Source: an uncultured Bacilli bacterium (GTDB taxonomy: Bacteria; Bacillota_I; Bacilli_A; RF39; UBA660). From it: a DNA stretch of 5,324 nucleotides. The translations under genes were made by a program, and so were the position numbers. Position 1 is the stretch's first letter; each line of letters opens with the position of its first letter. The stretch is from positions 1 to 5,324 of the forward strand of contig CANQPR010000084.1 in assembly GCA_947625715.1 (NCBI GenBank), given 5' to 3'. Shown one piece after another: positions 5,295 to 5,324 of this stretch. The notes beneath the pieces were generated by a model. That model saw nothing but the letters and a program-made list of their open reading frames with translations. It made no database searches and was not told the origin of the DNA.

Positions 5295-5324
5295 AAAAAA
5301 GTAATCTTTATGGTTGCTTTTTTT
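5295..5324 (+). terminator. Rho-independent terminator at the window end
   Basis: A 12-bp stem (5295-5306 with 5312-5323) includes two G-U pairs and a 5-base loop TTTAT, and ends in seven T up to the last base. It closes the 4763-5263 gene. The A run on the left arm would let it act for a minus-strand gene beyond the window too. Confidence 0.75.

Noticed and set aside
1..5324. CRISPR array, tRNA, rRNA, transposase or attachment site
   Set aside because: No regularly spaced repeats, cloverleaf, rRNA-like block, transposase motif or terminal inverted repeats were seen.

Overview
The window is AT-rich (roughly 30% G+C by eye) and reads as a low-GC Bacillota, most likely an uncultured gut-type lineage of Bacilli/Mollicutes-like affinity. 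The support is strong AGG-type ribosome binding sites, TATAAT promoters, short U-tailed hairpin terminators, a Gram-positive type lipoprotein, a cdaA-cdaR pair, and a fragment of a surface-protein family I associate with such genomes. TGG codes for Trp, and no TGA readthrough is needed in any accepted gene, so the standard bacterial code fits. All assignments come from reading the sequence; no database search was run.

Layout. (1) Bases 1-857 hold the 3' part of a surface protein gene that begins before the window. Its frame is broken by an apparent one-base loss at a GGGG run (415-418), so it reads as two pieces. A hairpin terminator follows at 895-931. (2) An extended -10 promoter (949-977) drives cdaA (1012-1836), the membrane-bound diadenylate cyclase. 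It overlaps cdaR (1829-3199) by 8 bases; cdaR is its YbbR-domain regulator. The pair makes and controls the second messenger c-di-AMP, which governs potassium/osmolyte balance and wall homeostasis in Bacillota. (3) A bidirectional terminator fills the 26-base gap to a convergent small membrane protein gene of the DUF378 (YuzA-like) family (3226-3432, minus). (4) A divergent promoter region of about 100 bases, with a 14-base palindrome on the DUF378 side, leads to a lipoprotein gene (3539-4702) with a LolA-like N-terminal domain, a low-complexity Cys-bearing linker and a DUF4367-like C-terminal domain. (5) A separately promoted gene (4763-5263) encodes a single-pass membrane protein whose outer domain looks like a thioredoxin fold without cysteines. 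A terminator closes the window.

How they work together. cdaA and cdaR clearly act as one unit. The other genes all encode envelope proteins (surface protein, small membrane protein, lipoprotein, anchored thioredoxin-like domain), but each seems to be its own transcription unit, and a shared pathway is not shown. I see no convincing new multi-gene system. The most noteworthy oddities are the DGG in place of DGA in CdaA, an internally duplicated N-terminal extension on CdaR, paired acidic Cys motifs in the lipoprotein linker, the Cys-less thioredoxin-like protein, and the broken surface gene with its base-composition shift.
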